From Pseudomonas frederiksbergensis (GTDB taxonomy: Bacteria > Pseudomonadota > Gammaproteobacteria > Pseudomonadales > Pseudomonadaceae): 64,000 nucleotides of DNA. How positions within the stretch are numbered: position 1 is the stretch's first letter; each line of letters begins with the position of its first letter. Location of the stretch: NCBI RefSeq assembly GCF_003732705.1, contig NZ_MOBR01000006.1, forward strand, positions 353,287 through 417,286, in the 5' to 3' direction. The notes below the pieces were generated by a model, which saw only the letters and a list, made by a program, of their open reading frames with translations, had not been told where the DNA came from and did not search any database. This document shows positions 36,971 through 46,470 of the stretch, piece after piece. A program made the position numbers and the translations under genes.

Positions 36971-37618
36971 ATGACCCAGGCCCTGGCTGATATGCGTCGC
37001 GACTACACCCGTGACGGTTTGACCGAGGCGCAAGCCCCGGCCGAGCCGTTCGCGCTGTTCCATCAGTGGTTCGCCGATGCGGTGAAAACCGAACAGGTGC
37101 CGGTCGAGGCCAATGCAATGACCCTGGCCACCGTCGATCTGGACGGTCGGCCCCATTGCCGCATTCTGCTGCTCAAGGGCCTGGATACTCAGGGCTTCAC
37201 CTTCTTCACCAACTACGACAGCGCCAAGGGCCAGCATCTGGCGGTGAACCCGTTCGCCGCCATGACGTTTTTCTGGCCGACCCTGGAGCGCCAAGTGCGC
37301 ATCGAAGGGCGCGTGGTGAAGGTTTCGCCTGAAGAGTCCGACGCCTACTTCCAGGTCCGGCCCCTGGGCAGCCGTCTCGGTGCCTGGGCTTCGCCCCAGA
37401 GCCGGGTGATTGCCGATCGTGGTGAGCTGGAAGAGTTGCTCAAAATCACCGAGCAGCGCTTCAGCGATACCCAACCACACTGCCCGGAACACTGGGGCGG
37501 TTACCGTTTGCTCCCTGAGCGCATCGAGTTCTGGCAAGGCCGTCCGAGCCGCCTGCACGATCGCCTCAACTACCGCTTACAAGGCGCCGACTGGATTCTT
37601 GAACGTCTGGCACCCTAA
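36971..37618 (+). CDS. pdxH: Pyridoxamine 5'-phosphate oxidase
   Basis: 215 aa FMN-dependent oxidase that makes PLP from PNP or PMP. Substrate and FMN motifs are present: [47 protein letters not shown], and the C-terminal [23 protein letters not shown] precedes the ATG. Only 23 bases separate it from the OmpA lipoprotein gene, so read-through is possible. Confidence 0.97.
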   Translation: MTQALADMRRDYTRDGLTEAQAPAEPFALFHQWFADAVKTEQVPVEANAMTLATVDLDGRPHCRILLLKGLDTQGFTFFTNYDSAKGQHLAVNPFAAMTFFWPTLERQVRIEGRVVKVSPEESDAYFQVRPLGSRLGAWASPQSRVIADRGELEELLKITEQRFSDTQPHCPEHWGGYRLLPERIEFWQGRPSRLHDRLNYRLQGADWILERLAP

Positions 37619-37623
37619 GCAGT

Positions 37624-37860
37624 CTACCGACGGGGATAGCCTGCCGCAGCGGCCTCAAGCCACTGCGGCAGGTCCCGACGCTTGATCTTCTGCGTCTGAG
37701 CGTTCGCCAGTTGCTGGAGCATGAAGGCTTTTTTGTGCTCGTCCTTCCCGGCCAAGGCTAACGCCAAATCACGGTCCATCCAGCGTTTGATCCGTACGTA
37801 CAACCACCAATGGAAGTACAAACCGGCCACCGTCGTGACGACAATGATGAAGTAATCCAT
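37624..37860 (-). CDS. Small membrane-anchored protein, unknown
   Basis: 78 aa if started at ATG 37860 (MDYFIIVVTTVAGLYFHWWL); six extra residues are possible from 37878. One N-terminal transmembrane helix, then a basic cytoplasmic helix (VRIKRWMDRDLALALAGKDEHKKA). It is convergent with pdxH, five bases apart. No recognised family. Confidence 0.65.
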   Translation of the reverse strand: MDYFIIVVTTVAGLYFHWWLYVRIKRWMDRDLALALAGKDEHKKAFMLQQLANAQTQKIKRRDLPQWLEAAAAGYPRR

Positions 37861-38027
37861 GAAAAATCCTTGGGTCAATGGCGCAGTTTTTGGTATTTGC
37901 CGCTACTGTGGTGTGAGTTCAGAAGTGTCTGTACCGGGCCTGAATGAAACCAATTTTATCCGGGCGATGCCGTGACAGGCGTCAAGCTGCGGAGTTTAAT
38001 GAATACCTGTCCTTTGGAGTTGATGCT

Positions 38028-38492
38028 ATGCGTAAGTCTGTTTTGCTGGTTGCTTCCTTTTCCACGATGGCGATGTTGCTCACCGGCTGCCAATCCAGCC
38101 TGACCGGTGACTCCTACTCCCGTGACGAAGCGCGTCGCGTGCAGACGATTCGCATGGGCACCATCGAATCCCTGCGCCCGGTGAAAATCGAAGGCACCAA
38201 AACCCCTGTCGGCGGTGTTGCCGGTGCCGTGGTTGGTGGTGTTGGCGGCAGCGCAATTGGTGGCGGTCGCGGCAGTATCGTTGCTGCGGTGATCGGTGCC
38301 GTTGCGGGTGGTTTGATTGGTTCGGCCACTGAAGAAGGCCTGACCCGTACTCAGGGCGTTGAAATTACCGTGCGTGAAGACGACGGCAGCATGCGTGCCT
38401 ATGTGCAGCAGGTTCAGGAGAATGAAGTGTTCCGTGTTGGCGAGCGGGTGCGGATTTCTACGGTTGGCGGGACTAGTCGCGTTTCGCACTAA
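38028..38492 (+). CDS. Glycine-zipper outer-membrane lipoprotein (SlyB-like)
   Basis: 154 aa from ATG 38028, with TTTGGAG eight bases before it. Lipobox MLLTGC. The glycine-zipper region (PVGGVAGAVVGGVGGSAIGG, then AAVIGAVAGGLIGSA) is typical of SlyB/Pcp-type lipoproteins, followed by a small beta domain (VEITVREDDGSMRAYVQQ). Followed by an intrinsic terminator. Confidence 0.88.
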   Translation: MRKSVLLVASFSTMAMLLTGCQSSLTGDSYSRDEARRVQTIRMGTIESLRPVKIEGTKTPVGGVAGAVVGGVGGSAIGGGRGSIVAAVIGAVAGGLIGSATEEGLTRTQGVEITVREDDGSMRAYVQQVQENEVFRVGERVRISTVGGTSRVSH

Positions 38493-38509
38493 GCGCAAGC
38501 GAGTACAAG

Positions 38510-38543
38510 AAAACCCCGATCAGGTGACTGGTAGGGGTTTTTT
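38510..38543 (+). terminator. Intrinsic terminator of the SlyB-like gene
   Basis: AAAACCCC and GGGGTTTTTT form a stem followed by T; it may also serve the convergent bacteriocin operon. Confidence 0.8.
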
Positions 38544-38560
38544 GTGTCGGTGGTTTCCGT

Positions 38561-38830
38561 TTAGGATTTTTTCAACGCCGTTAGGCGTTGGCAAAGTCCC
38601 AAGTAATAAACCAAATCGTTTCTGAAAGAACTACCTACGATTTCCATAATCGCAACAGCTTGAGTGTGGGATAACTCGTGCTCACCTTCAGGTATATCCC
38701 ACAAAGCCGACCAACCCATTGCCTTAAGCACCGCTCCTTCTAAGGCTTGCGGTACATCCTTTTCATACTGTAGTGAATCGTCTGTATTGGGTTCAGAGAA
38801 GAATCCAGAAAGTGCGATAAAGATGTTCAC
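38561..38830 (-). CDS. Small protein coupled to the E3-type immunity gene, unknown
   Basis: 89 aa, GTG start overlapping the immunity stop (GTGA), so it is the third gene of the bacteriocin operon. Acidic N-terminal half, helical C-terminal half (QAVAIMEIVGSSFRNDLVYYL). It does not resemble E3 immunity or a lysis protein: there is no signal sequence or lipobox. It could be a second, unrelated immunity protein. The region is AT-richer than its neighbours. Confidence 0.6.
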   Translation of the reverse strand: MNIFIALSGFFSEPNTDDSLQYEKDVPQALEGAVLKAMGWSALWDIPEGEHELSHTQAVAIMEIVGSSFRNDLVYYLGLCQRLTALKKS

Positions 38831-39081
38831 CAGGCCTTCCTATACCGAAACGATATTTGGTAGTCGAAGGTGGCTGGTTCGATTCTGTGAATAAACAAGG
38901 GCTGAAGTTTTTGAATCCAGTCAGCTTTTACATCGAACCCGCCGTCATAAATATTGCCGGCATCCATCAAGCCCAACGCGTCAATTATTGAGCCGTCGTC
39001 TCCTAAATCTGCGGAGTATTCTTTCCCGCTCGCGATTTCCGTTTTTTTATCGTACCAATCCAAACTGACTTTCAAGCCCAT
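38827..39081 (-). CDS. Colicin E3/cloacin-type immunity protein
   Basis: 84 aa, the length of ImmE3. It follows the ImmE3 pattern throughout: MGLKVSLDWYDK, YSADLGDDGSI, GGFDVKADWIQKLQP and the C-terminal FDYQISFRYR. Such proteins bind and block the rRNase domain encoded just upstream. GAGGA lies before the ATG; the gap to the toxin stop is seven bases, as usual for toxin/immunity pairs. Confidence 0.93.
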   Translation of the reverse strand: MGLKVSLDWYDKKTEIASGKEYSADLGDDGSIIDALGLMDAGNIYDGGFDVKADWIQKLQPLFIHRIEPATFDYQISFRYRKAW

Positions 39082-39088
39082 ACAATCC

Positions 39089-40309
39089 TCACAAGTACTT
39101 TTTAATGCTTCGTTTCTTCTTGGGTGGATCTATTTGCTCGCCCGTCGTGTGATCGAATGAGCCTAAATGACTGCCATCGCTAGCGAGGTATGCCTCTAAT
39201 TCGCCGTGCAGGGAATCCCACTCATAAATCGTCCGTCCTTTAGCATCCATCCAACGGGACCTGAGCCCTCCGCCACCTTGTTTGGGCGTTTTCTTTTTAA
39301 CCTCCTTCAGCCCTGAAAAGCCTGTGATCTCCTCTGTTTCAGGTGGTGAGTGATAGTCGTGATCAGGGTTCGGAAGTTTTCTTCCCGATACGTTAACCAC
39401 AATGTAAACGGGCTTTACCCCCGACCCCACCGGAAACACAAGAATGAAATCCTTGTACTCAGGCGGATAAACCGGGTTCACGATGATGCTGTCCGCCGCT
39501 TTCGTCGGTGGATAAACCCAGATATGCGGGGCTTGCGGCGCGGCTTCCAAAGCAGGAATACCAAGGATGTCGGAGCCATCCACCGCCGGGGTCCAGATCA
39601 GTTCGATGCCATCCCCGAGATCCGCTACCTGCTGACTGCCGCGCAGCTCGAACTGCGCGACATCCACCATTTCCCAATCGCGGTTTTTGCCGGTGTAGAA
39701 GCCGTAACCCTTGAGACTGCCGTCTGCTTGTTGTTCAACTCTGAGGCGAACACGGGTGCGAGCCTGTTTAAGTGCGCGCAGTTGGTCTTCGGTATAGAGC
39801 GCGCTATCGCCCAGGCTCGGCGTCCAGAACAACGCGACCAAACCGGCTAATACGGTGGCGCCTGCCGCGCCAATGGCTGGCACTGCAGGAATGGCCGGAG
39901 CGCGTAAAGCGATACGTCCGATGCCAAGCGGGAGGGTATTGGCGCTGATGGTCTGCAGATTCAACAGCCCGGCTTCATCCACCTCGCGAGCACCAAGCCA
40001 GGCAACTTCCCCGTAGTCCTTGAGGCTGTCGGTAGGCACCATCCCCGAAGGATTGGAGTAATCGATGATTGCGTCCGGCAGCTTGCAGGACTTGGCGAAG
40101 ACGCACCCCGCGCGAACGTTTTCGTCTTTGGAGGAGGTGATGGGAAGATTGCGTTCGAAGGCTGCCTGCCTCGCGAGCATGTCGTCGTAGGCTTGCTGTC
40201 GGGCGTCCCGCTCAGCCAGTTCAGTGGCGCTCATGAAGCGATGGGTGACGCGATGCCCGTCACCCGACGGTGGGTTTTTAACCCGGGGAATGTCCTTGTT
40301 GCCAGCCAC
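39089..40309 (-). CDS. S-type pyocin / colicin E3-like 16S rRNA endonuclease
   Basis: 406 aa from the GTG at 40309, chosen because AAGGA lies seven bases upstream; an ATG at 40345 would add 12 residues but has no SD. The middle (about residues 180-310) matches the pyocin S translocation domain (RLRVEQQADGSLKGYGFYTG, AAPQAPHIWVYPP). The C-terminus is an E3-type rRNase: D365, H368, E372 and R400 align with colicin E3 D510, H513, E517 and R545 (YEWDSLHGELEAY, ending SIKKYL). It is shorter than usual S pyocins, with no room for a full receptor-binding domain. No LexA or P box seen upstream. Confidence 0.9.
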   Translation of the reverse strand: MAGNKDIPRVKNPPSGDGHRVTHRFMSATELAERDARQQAYDDMLARQAAFERNLPITSSKDENVRAGCVFAKSCKLPDAIIDYSNPSGMVPTDSLKDYGEVAWLGAREVDEAGLLNLQTISANTLPLGIGRIALRAPAIPAVPAIGAAGATVLAGLVALFWTPSLGDSALYTEDQLRALKQARTRVRLRVEQQADGSLKGYGFYTGKNRDWEMVDVAQFELRGSQQVADLGDGIELIWTPAVDGSDILGIPALEAAPQAPHIWVYPPTKAADSIIVNPVYPPEYKDFILVFPVGSGVKPVYIVVNVSGRKLPNPDHDYHSPPETEEITGFSGLKEVKKKTPKQGGGGLRSRWMDAKGRTIYEWDSLHGELEAYLASDGSHLGSFDHTTGEQIDPPKKKRSIKKYL

Positions 40310-40429
40310 TGATCGTCCTTGAAATTCGTCCGTCGACAGCCCCATGAAAGGGCTGAACGACGTTAACGAATGTGGCTAATCGTGGCTGTAGGACGAGTCT
40401 CTGATATCTCTAGGAGTGTTCTCTGTTAC

Positions 40430-41617
40430 TCAGGATTGCAGCGCGGCGCTTTTGCGACTCGCCGCCGCCGTCACCGCATACCCAATCAACGCCGCCAGAA
40501 TCGAACCGGTCAAGATCCCCATCCGGTCCATCCCGGCGTAGTCGCTGGCACCCGGCACAAATGCCAGGGAGCCGACGAACAGGCTCATGGTGAAACCAAT
40601 CCCGCAGAGGATCGCGACGCCCAGCACCTGGCCCCAATTGGCGCCTTGGGGCAGGGCGGCGATGCCGATTTTCACGGCCAGCCAGGTCAGGCCAAACACG
40701 CCGAGGGTCTTGCCCAATAGCAAACCGACCGCGATGCCCATCGGTACGTGGTGGGTGAAGCTTTCCACGGTCACGCCGCTCAGGGACAGGCCGGCGTTGG
40801 CGAAGGCGAACAGCGGCAGAATGCCGTAGGCCACCCACGGGTGCAGCGCATGCTCCAGGGTCATCAGCGGCGAAGGTTCGGCGTTTTTCGTGCGCAATGG
40901 AATGCAGAACGCGAGAGTCACGCCGGCCAGGGTCGCGTGGACACCGCTCTTCAGTACGCAGACCCACAGGATCAGGCCGATGATCATGTACGGCCCAAGC
41001 TTGACCACGCCGAGCCGGTTCATCGCGATCAACGCGACGATGCAGGCCCCGGCCAAGGCCAGCGACAACGTCGACAATGTGCCGGAGTAGAAAATCGCGA
41101 TGACGATGATGGCGCCGAGGTCATCGATGATCGCCAGGGTCATCAGAAACAGCTTCAGCGACACCGGCACGCGCTTGCCGAGCAAGGCCAGCACGCCGAG
41201 GGCGAAGGCGATGTCGGTGGCCATCGGGATGGCCCAGCCACCCAGCGCCGACGGATCGTCACGATTGAGGAACCAGTAGATCAACGCCGGCACCACCATG
41301 CCGCCAATCGCCGCTGCGCCGGGCAGGACGATTTGCGAGGGTTTCGACAACTGGCCGTCGAGGACTTCGCGTTTCACTTCCAGGCCGATCAGCAGGAAGA
41401 ACATCGCCATCAGGCCGTCGTTGATCCACAGCAGCAGGGGCTTGGCGATTTTCAGCGCGCCGATCTGGGCCACCACGGGGGTGTCCAGCAAGCCGTTATA
41501 GAGCCACGACAACGATGAGTTGTTGATGATTAGAGCCAGGGCTGCGGCGGCGATCAGTAACAGACCGCTGGCAGCTTCCAACTGAAAGAAACGCGTGAAC
41601 GTGCTACGCAGAGGCAA
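40430..41617 (-). CDS. nhaA: Na+/H+ antiporter NhaA
   Basis: 395 aa inner-membrane antiporter with about 12 transmembrane segments. The functional Asp pair is visible in [12 protein letters not shown], with [20 protein letters not shown] and [20 protein letters not shown]. It exports sodium in exchange for protons and helps at alkaline pH. Divergent from the Cds1-like gene across 250 bases. Confidence 0.96.
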   Translation of the reverse strand: MPLRSTFTRFFQLEAASGLLLIAAAALALIINNSSLSWLYNGLLDTPVVAQIGALKIAKPLLLWINDGLMAMFFLLIGLEVKREVLDGQLSKPSQIVLPGAAAIGGMVVPALIYWFLNRDDPSALGGWAIPMATDIAFALGVLALLGKRVPVSLKLFLMTLAIIDDLGAIIVIAIFYSGTLSTLSLALAGACIVALIAMNRLGVVKLGPYMIIGLILWVCVLKSGVHATLAGVTLAFCIPLRTKNAEPSPLMTLEHALHPWVAYGILPLFAFANAGLSLSGVTVESFTHHVPMGIAVGLLLGKTLGVFGLTWLAVKIGIAALPQGANWGQVLGVAILCGIGFTMSLFVGSLAFVPGASDYAGMDRMGILTGSILAALIGYAVTAAASRKSAALQS

Positions 41618-41867
41618 GGTCGCTCTCCATCGATGAATTCAAAAGGTGGCACACCCTAACCCGTACCGTTAGTTGTTAAAACAAAAGTTATATTCTTTTT
41701 TGTTATATGCCGTTACAACGCTAACGGCTGCAAGGCCCAATGAGCACTGAGCCTAGCAGTTGCCGGACGTATTGGACCTCAGCTGTATCTGTGCGTGATG
41801 TAGGTTTTTTCCTAAGCTTGGGGGCTGAGCCTTGCAACAAGGCCGCCCCTACAACGAGATCATCATC

Positions 41868-42962
41868 ATGAGCGACACCCGACAGTGGGCCCGCGAAGCC
41901 ATCCGGATCATCGAAGCCGACTTCCAGCGCAGCGCCGACACCCACCTGATTCCCTTGCCGCTGCCGGGTTTGCCGGGCATCGAGTTGTATTTCAAAGATG
42001 AATCCAGCCATCCCACCGGCAGCCTGAAACATCGACTGGCCCGTTCGCTGTTCCTCTATGCGCTGTGTAATGGCTGGCTCAAGCCCGGCGCGCCGGTGAT
42101 CGAGGCGTCCAGCGGTTCGACGGCGATTTCCGAGGCTTACTTCGCCCGTTTGCTGGGCTTGCCGTTTATTGCGGTGATGCCCGCGACCACTTCCAAAGAG
42201 AAAATCGCGCAGATTGCTTTCTACGGCGGCAAGAGCCACTTGGTGGACGATCCGACCCAGATCTACGCCGAGTCCGAGCGACTGGCGCGGGAAAACGATG
42301 GTCACTTTATCGACCAGTTCACCTATGCCGAACGCGCCACCGACTGGCGGGCGAACAACAACATCGCCGAATCGATCTTCCAGCAGATGCGCTTCGAACA
42401 GCACCCGGAACCGAGCTGGCTGATTTCCAGCCCCGGCACCGGCGGCACCACTGCGACCCTGGGCCGTTACGTGCGCTATCGCCAGCATTGCACCCGTGTG
42501 CTGTGCGCCGATGCCGAGCGTTCGGTGTTTTTCGACTATTACCAGACCGGCGATGCGAGTTTGCGCCTGGACTGCGGTTCGCGGATTGAAGGCATTGGCC
42601 GGCCACGGGTGGAAGCGTCGTTCCTGCCCAAGGTGATCGATGCGATGGTCAAGGTGCCGGATGCCTTGTCCCTGGCGGCCATGCATTACCTGGCGCAACG
42701 CCTGGGTCGGCGTGTGGGCGGGTCGAGCGGGACCAACCTGATCGGCGCCTTGATCGCGGCCCAGCAAATGGTCGCGGCGGGGGAGTCGGGGTCGATCGTG
42801 GCGATTTTGTGCGACGGCGGCGAACGCTATGCGACCACCTATTACGACCAGGATTGGCTCAAGGGCCAGGGATATGAATTGAGTGGGCTGATCGATGCCG
42901 TGGCAGCAAGCGTCGAACGCGGCGAGCCACTGCCGGCCACCGTGCTGCGCGCCAACATCTGA
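41868..42962 (+). CDS. PLP-dependent cysteine synthase-family enzyme (Cds1-like L-cysteine desulfhydrase)
   Basis: 364 aa from ATG 41868 ([13 protein letters not shown]). Fold type II PLP enzyme: Schiff-base K54 in [13 protein letters not shown], phosphate-binding loop SPGTGGTT, and ASSGSTAIS. This lineage includes Cds1, which releases sulfide from cysteine; cysteine synthase activity is the alternative. It stands alone. Confidence 0.82.
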   Translation: MSDTRQWAREAIRIIEADFQRSADTHLIPLPLPGLPGIELYFKDESSHPTGSLKHRLARSLFLYALCNGWLKPGAPVIEASSGSTAISEAYFARLLGLPFIAVMPATTSKEKIAQIAFYGGKSHLVDDPTQIYAESERLARENDGHFIDQFTYAERATDWRANNNIAESIFQQMRFEQHPEPSWLISSPGTGGTTATLGRYVRYRQHCTRVLCADAERSVFFDYYQTGDASLRLDCGSRIEGIGRPRVEASFLPKVIDAMVKVPDALSLAAMHYLAQRLGRRVGGSSGTNLIGALIAAQQMVAAGESGSIVAILCDGGERYATTYYDQDWLKGQGYELSGLIDAVAASVERGEPLPATVLRANI

Positions 42963-42968
42963 CGTGAC

Positions 42969-43075
42969 GATCGTTCCCACGCTCTGCGTGGGAATGCCTC
43001 ACCGGACGCTCTGCGTCCGCCTTTTGGACGCGGAGCGTCCCAGGCTGCATTCCCACGCGGAGCGTGGGAACGATC
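42969..43075. repeat. GTTCCCACGC-family palindromic repeat
   Basis: Fourth copy of the doublet, starting GATCGTTCCCACGCTCTGCG and ending GAGCGTGGGAACGATC, directly after the Cds1-like gene. Confidence 0.92.
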
Positions 43076-43089
43076 GTGAACACCGTCCC

Positions 43090-43179
43090 TGTAGGAGCGA
43101 GGCTTGCCCGCGAAGAACGATAACGCGGTCTTTCAGATAGACCGAGGTGCATTCTTCGCGGGCAAGCCTCGCTCCTACG
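43090..43179. repeat. REP pair (inverted)
   Basis: TGTAGGAGCGAGGCTTGCCC and TTCGCGGGCAAGCCTCGCTC over about 40 bases, only 15 bases after the other repeat family, so the two families are stacked. Confidence 0.9.
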
Positions 43180-43201
43180 GGGTTTTGTGTTGTTCCCGGG
43201 A

Positions 43202-44815
43202 TCAGGCCTCGAGGCCAAGGATGTCGCGAGCTACCGCTTCGGCAATCCGAATCCCATCAACCCCCGCCGACAAGATCCCACCCGCATAACCCGCGCCTTC
43301 ACCGGCCGGGAACAAGCCTTTGACGTTCATGCTCTGCATCGATTCGTTACGGGTAATCCGCAACGGCGACGAGGTGCGGGTCTCAATCCCGGTCAATACC
43401 GCGTCATGCAGCGAATAACCACGAATCTGCTTCTCGAACGCCGGCAAGGCTTCGCGAATCGCTTCGATGGCAAACGCCGGCAAGGCCAGGGCCAAATCAC
43501 CCAGGGCAACCCCCGGTTTGTAGGACGGTTCGACGCTACCCAGCTCGGTGGACGGCTTGCCCGCAATAAAGTCGCCAACCAGTTGCGCCGGGGCTTCGTA
43601 GTTGCTGCCGCCCAGCACAAAGGCGTGGGATTCCAGGCGTTCCTGCAACTCGATACCGGCCAGCGGGCCGCCCGGGTAATCGACTTCCGGGGTGATGCCG
43701 ACGACGATCCCGGAGTTGGCGTTGCGCTCGTTACGCGAGTATTGGCTCATGCCGTTGGTGACCACGCGGCCCGGCTCGGAGGTCGCCGCCACCACGGTGC
43801 CGCCCGGGCACATGCAGAAGCTGTAGACCGAACGGCCGTTCTTGGCGTGGTGCACCAGTTTGTAATCTGCCGCCCCGAGTTTCGGGTGGCCGGCGTATTT
43901 GCCCAGGCGCGCGCGGTCGATCAGCGACTGCGGGTGTTCGATGCGGAAACCCACCGAGAACGGTTTGGCTTCCATGAACACACCACGGCTGTGGAGCATG
44001 CGGAAGGTGTCCCGGGCGCTGTGGCCGAGGGCCAGGATCACGTGTTTGGAATGGATCTGCTCGCCGCCATTGAGCTCGACGCCGACCAGTTGGCCGTCCT
44101 CGATCAACACGTCGGTGACCCGCTGCTGGAAGCGCACTTCGCCGCCCAGCGCACGAATCTGCTCACGCATGTTTTCCACCACGCCGGTCAGACGGAACGT
44201 ACCGATGTGCGGTTTGCTGACGTAGAGGATTTCTTCCGGCGCGCCGGCCTTCACGAACTCATGCAGGACTTTGCGGCCGATGAATTTCGGGTCCTTGATC
44301 TGGCTGTAGAGCTTACCGTCGGAGAACGTCCCCGCGCCGCCTTCACCAAACTGCACGTTGGACTCAGGGTTGAGCACGCTTTTACGCCACAGGCCCCAAG
44401 TGTCCTTGGTGCGCTGGCGTACTTCGGTGCCGCGTTCGAGGATGATCGGCTTGAAGCCCATTTGCGCCAGCAGCAACCCGGCGAAAATCCCGCACGGCCC
44501 GAAACCGACGACGATCGGGCGCTGCGCCAGATCGGCCGGCGCCTGGCCGACCACTTTGTAGCTGACATCCGGCGCCACGTTGACGTTACGGTCATCGGCG
44601 AACTTGTGCAGCAGCGCGGCCTCATCCTTGGCGGTGAGGTCGATGGTGTAGATGAAGCACAGTTCGGAGGACTTTTTGCGCGCATCGTAGCTGCGCTTGA
44701 ACAAGGTGAAATCGAGCAGGTCATCACTGGCGATGCCCAGGCGCTGCACGATGGCAGGGCGCAGGTCTTCTTCGGGATGGTCGATCGGCAACTTGAGTTC
44801 GGTGATTCGTAACAT
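43202..44815 (-). CDS. FAD-dependent oxidoreductase (COG2509 family)
   Basis: 537 aa. A dinucleotide-binding loop GFGPCGIFAG starts near residue 105 after an N-terminal domain of about 100 aa (RITELKLPIDHPEED). A Gly/Cys region CMCPGGTVVAATSEPG and the C-terminal FAD loop LFPAGEGAGYAGGILSAGVD match uncharacterised FAD-dependent dehydrogenases. Substrate is unknown. Monocistronic between repeats and the COG3650-like gene. Confidence 0.85.
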   Translation of the reverse strand: MLRITELKLPIDHPEEDLRPAIVQRLGIASDDLLDFTLFKRSYDARKKSSELCFIYTIDLTAKDEAALLHKFADDRNVNVAPDVSYKVVGQAPADLAQRPIVVGFGPCGIFAGLLLAQMGFKPIILERGTEVRQRTKDTWGLWRKSVLNPESNVQFGEGGAGTFSDGKLYSQIKDPKFIGRKVLHEFVKAGAPEEILYVSKPHIGTFRLTGVVENMREQIRALGGEVRFQQRVTDVLIEDGQLVGVELNGGEQIHSKHVILALGHSARDTFRMLHSRGVFMEAKPFSVGFRIEHPQSLIDRARLGKYAGHPKLGAADYKLVHHAKNGRSVYSFCMCPGGTVVAATSEPGRVVTNGMSQYSRNERNANSGIVVGITPEVDYPGGPLAGIELQERLESHAFVLGGSNYEAPAQLVGDFIAGKPSTELGSVEPSYKPGVALGDLALALPAFAIEAIREALPAFEKQIRGYSLHDAVLTGIETRTSSPLRITRNESMQSMNVKGLFPAGEGAGYAGGILSAGVDGIRIAEAVARDILGLEA

Positions 44816-44909
44816 GACAGGATCCGGTTCGCGGGGCGCACAACTGCGCCAAGGCGTTTGAAGGCGGCGATTATAAGCCCCAAACGCCGGCCCCGTGAGG
44901 CAAAAACGA

Positions 44910-45563
44910 TCAGTCGCTACGCGCGCCGCCGAAATACCCGCAGCCGCGCTGCACCTGGCCGTCGATTCGCAGCTCGGCGCTCATGTGCTGGATGCTGCCG
45001 GTGCTGCTGTCGACGCAACGATTGGGCGCGACCCACAGTTCAATGTGCTTGCCGTTGGCTTCGCTGCTGAGATTGAAACGGCCATCGCCCAGTTGCTCTT
45101 CAACGTACGGCACCGCCAGCGGCGGCTCACCGACACGGTCGATGACCATGCCTTTACCGCTGACCTTGACGTTCCACTCCGGCCCATGACCGGCGGCCCG
45201 CAGGATCAACAGTTTGAAATTGGGATCGTCGCACGCCGTGCCCGAGCGCTCGACGCGGTACAACTGCGCAAGGTCAAGGCTGCTTCCATTGATCTTGCCA
45301 CGCACGTCGGCGAACAATTTGCCCTGATCATCGGCCAGGCTCGCGGCCTCTTGCAGCACGCTGGTGCCGCCGGTGTCGTTGACCACCAGACTGCGCTGTT
45401 CATTGCACGGCTGAAACATCAGTTTGCCGTCCGCCGCGATCAACTGGCCCTGCATGCGGGTCTGGCCCACGTGGGAGGCGCTCTGCCGCGGGCCGTCGAA
45501 CAACTGGCACGCGGCGAACAACGGAAGCAGGGCAACGAGGACGAGGGAACGGGCAACACGCAT
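44910..45563 (-). CDS. Lipoprotein resembling COG3650
   Basis: 217 aa from ATG 45563 (MRVARSLVLVALLPLF); upstream open frame runs through REPs and is rejected. Lipobox LFAAC. A META/NlpE-like beta domain (MQGQLIAADGKLMFQPCNE) and the C-terminal CVDSSTG...GCGYFG cysteines match the COG3650 pattern. Probably an envelope sensor or structural lipoprotein; role unknown. Confidence 0.75.
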   Translation of the reverse strand: MRVARSLVLVALLPLFAACQLFDGPRQSASHVGQTRMQGQLIAADGKLMFQPCNEQRSLVVNDTGGTSVLQEAASLADDQGKLFADVRGKINGSSLDLAQLYRVERSGTACDDPNFKLLILRAAGHGPEWNVKVSGKGMVIDRVGEPPLAVPYVEEQLGDGRFNLSSEANGKHIELWVAPNRCVDSSTGSIQHMSAELRIDGQVQRGCGYFGGARSD

Positions 45564-45638
45564 CTTTGGTTCTCCAGACAAGTGCCGCCACGTTACGCAG
45601 CCTGACCGTTCATCACAACCCCGCCTTTCGACGATCCT

Positions 45639-45751
45639 TGTAGGAGCAAGACTTGCCCGCGATGGCGTCCTTAAGCTCACCGCGTGTAGGAGCAAAGCTT
45701 GCTCGCGATAGCGATCTCAAGGACGCCATCGCGGGCAAGCCTTGCTCCTAC
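45639..45751. repeat. Cluster of three REP elements
   Basis: TGTAGGAGCAAGACTTGCCC, then TGTAGGAGCAAAGCTTGCTC in the same direction, then CGCGGGCAAGCCTTGCTCCT inverted. The flanking GGCGTCCTTAAG / CTCAAGGACGCC shows the outer two belong together and the middle one is an addition. Confidence 0.9.
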
Positions 45752-45765
45752 GGATTGGGGTGGTC

Positions 45766-46365
45766 TTAACCGACGTGGAATGTCTGACCGGTCTGCAAGC
45801 CTTCGACACTTTTGGCGTAGGCCAATGCCACATCCGCCGCAGGAACCGGCTTATAGCCACGGAAGTACGGCGCATAGCTGCCCATGGCTTCGAGCAATAC
45901 AGTCGGGCTGATCGAGTTCACCCGCAGACCACGAGGCAGTTCGATGGCGGCGGCACGGACGAAGCTGTCCAGCGCACCGTTGACCAATGCAGCCGAAGCG
46001 CCGCTGCGAATCGGGTCGTGGCTGAGCACGCCGGTGGTGAAGGTGAACGAGGCACCGTCATTGGCGAATTCGCGGCCGATCAGCAGCAGGTTAACCTGGC
46101 CCATCAGCTTGTCTTTCAGGCCCAGGGCGAAACTGTCGGCGGTCATTTCGTCCAGCGGGGCGAAGGTCACGTTGCCGGCGGCGCAGACCAGCGCATCGAA
46201 CTTGCCGGTCTTTTCAAACATCGCACGAATCGAGGCGCTGTCGCTGATATCCACATGCAAATCACCGCTGTTGCGGCCAATGCGGATGACTTCGTGACGT
46301 TGCGACAACTCTTTGTCGACCGCCGAACCGATGGTGCCGCCTGCGCCTATCAAAAGAATCTTCAT
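45766..46365 (-). CDS. Atypical short-chain dehydrogenase
   Basis: 199 aa from ATG 46365 (MKILLIGAGGTIGSAV). Rossmann glycine motif GAGGTIG and CAAGN are present. The segment where YxxxK should lie reads GASAALVNGALDSF, without Tyr or Lys, as in a known class of atypical SDRs. Divergent from a LysR gene across 105 bases, a common regulator-target arrangement. Start of the longer frame is rejected because it covers that promoter region. Confidence 0.85.
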   Translation of the reverse strand: MKILLIGAGGTIGSAVDKELSQRHEVIRIGRNSGDLHVDISDSASIRAMFEKTGKFDALVCAAGNVTFAPLDEMTADSFALGLKDKLMGQVNLLLIGREFANDGASFTFTTGVLSHDPIRSGASAALVNGALDSFVRAAAIELPRGLRVNSISPTVLLEAMGSYAPYFRGYKPVPAADVALAYAKSVEGLQTGQTFHVG

Positions 46366-46470
46366 CGTGCTGTTCCTCGAAGTGGTTGAACGAGGCTTAA
46401 GTCTAGAGTGGATTTTCTGCTTGATAAGCGCGCTAATGGGCAACCTTTGGTTTTCAAATGGAAACAATCC

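Noticed and set aside
38561..40309. Prophage or integrative element around the bacteriocin genes
   Set aside because: No integrase, phage structural gene or attachment-site repeat is seen; flanks are ordinary core genes.
40310..40345. ATG at 40345 as start of the bacteriocin
   Set aside because: It lacks a Shine-Dalgarno, whereas the GTG at 40309 has AAGGA at proper spacing. The choice is not certain.
43187..44812. 541-codon open frame antisense to the FAD oxidoreductase
   Set aside because: The minus strand has intact FAD-binding motifs; the plus frame begins in a REP and has no motif.
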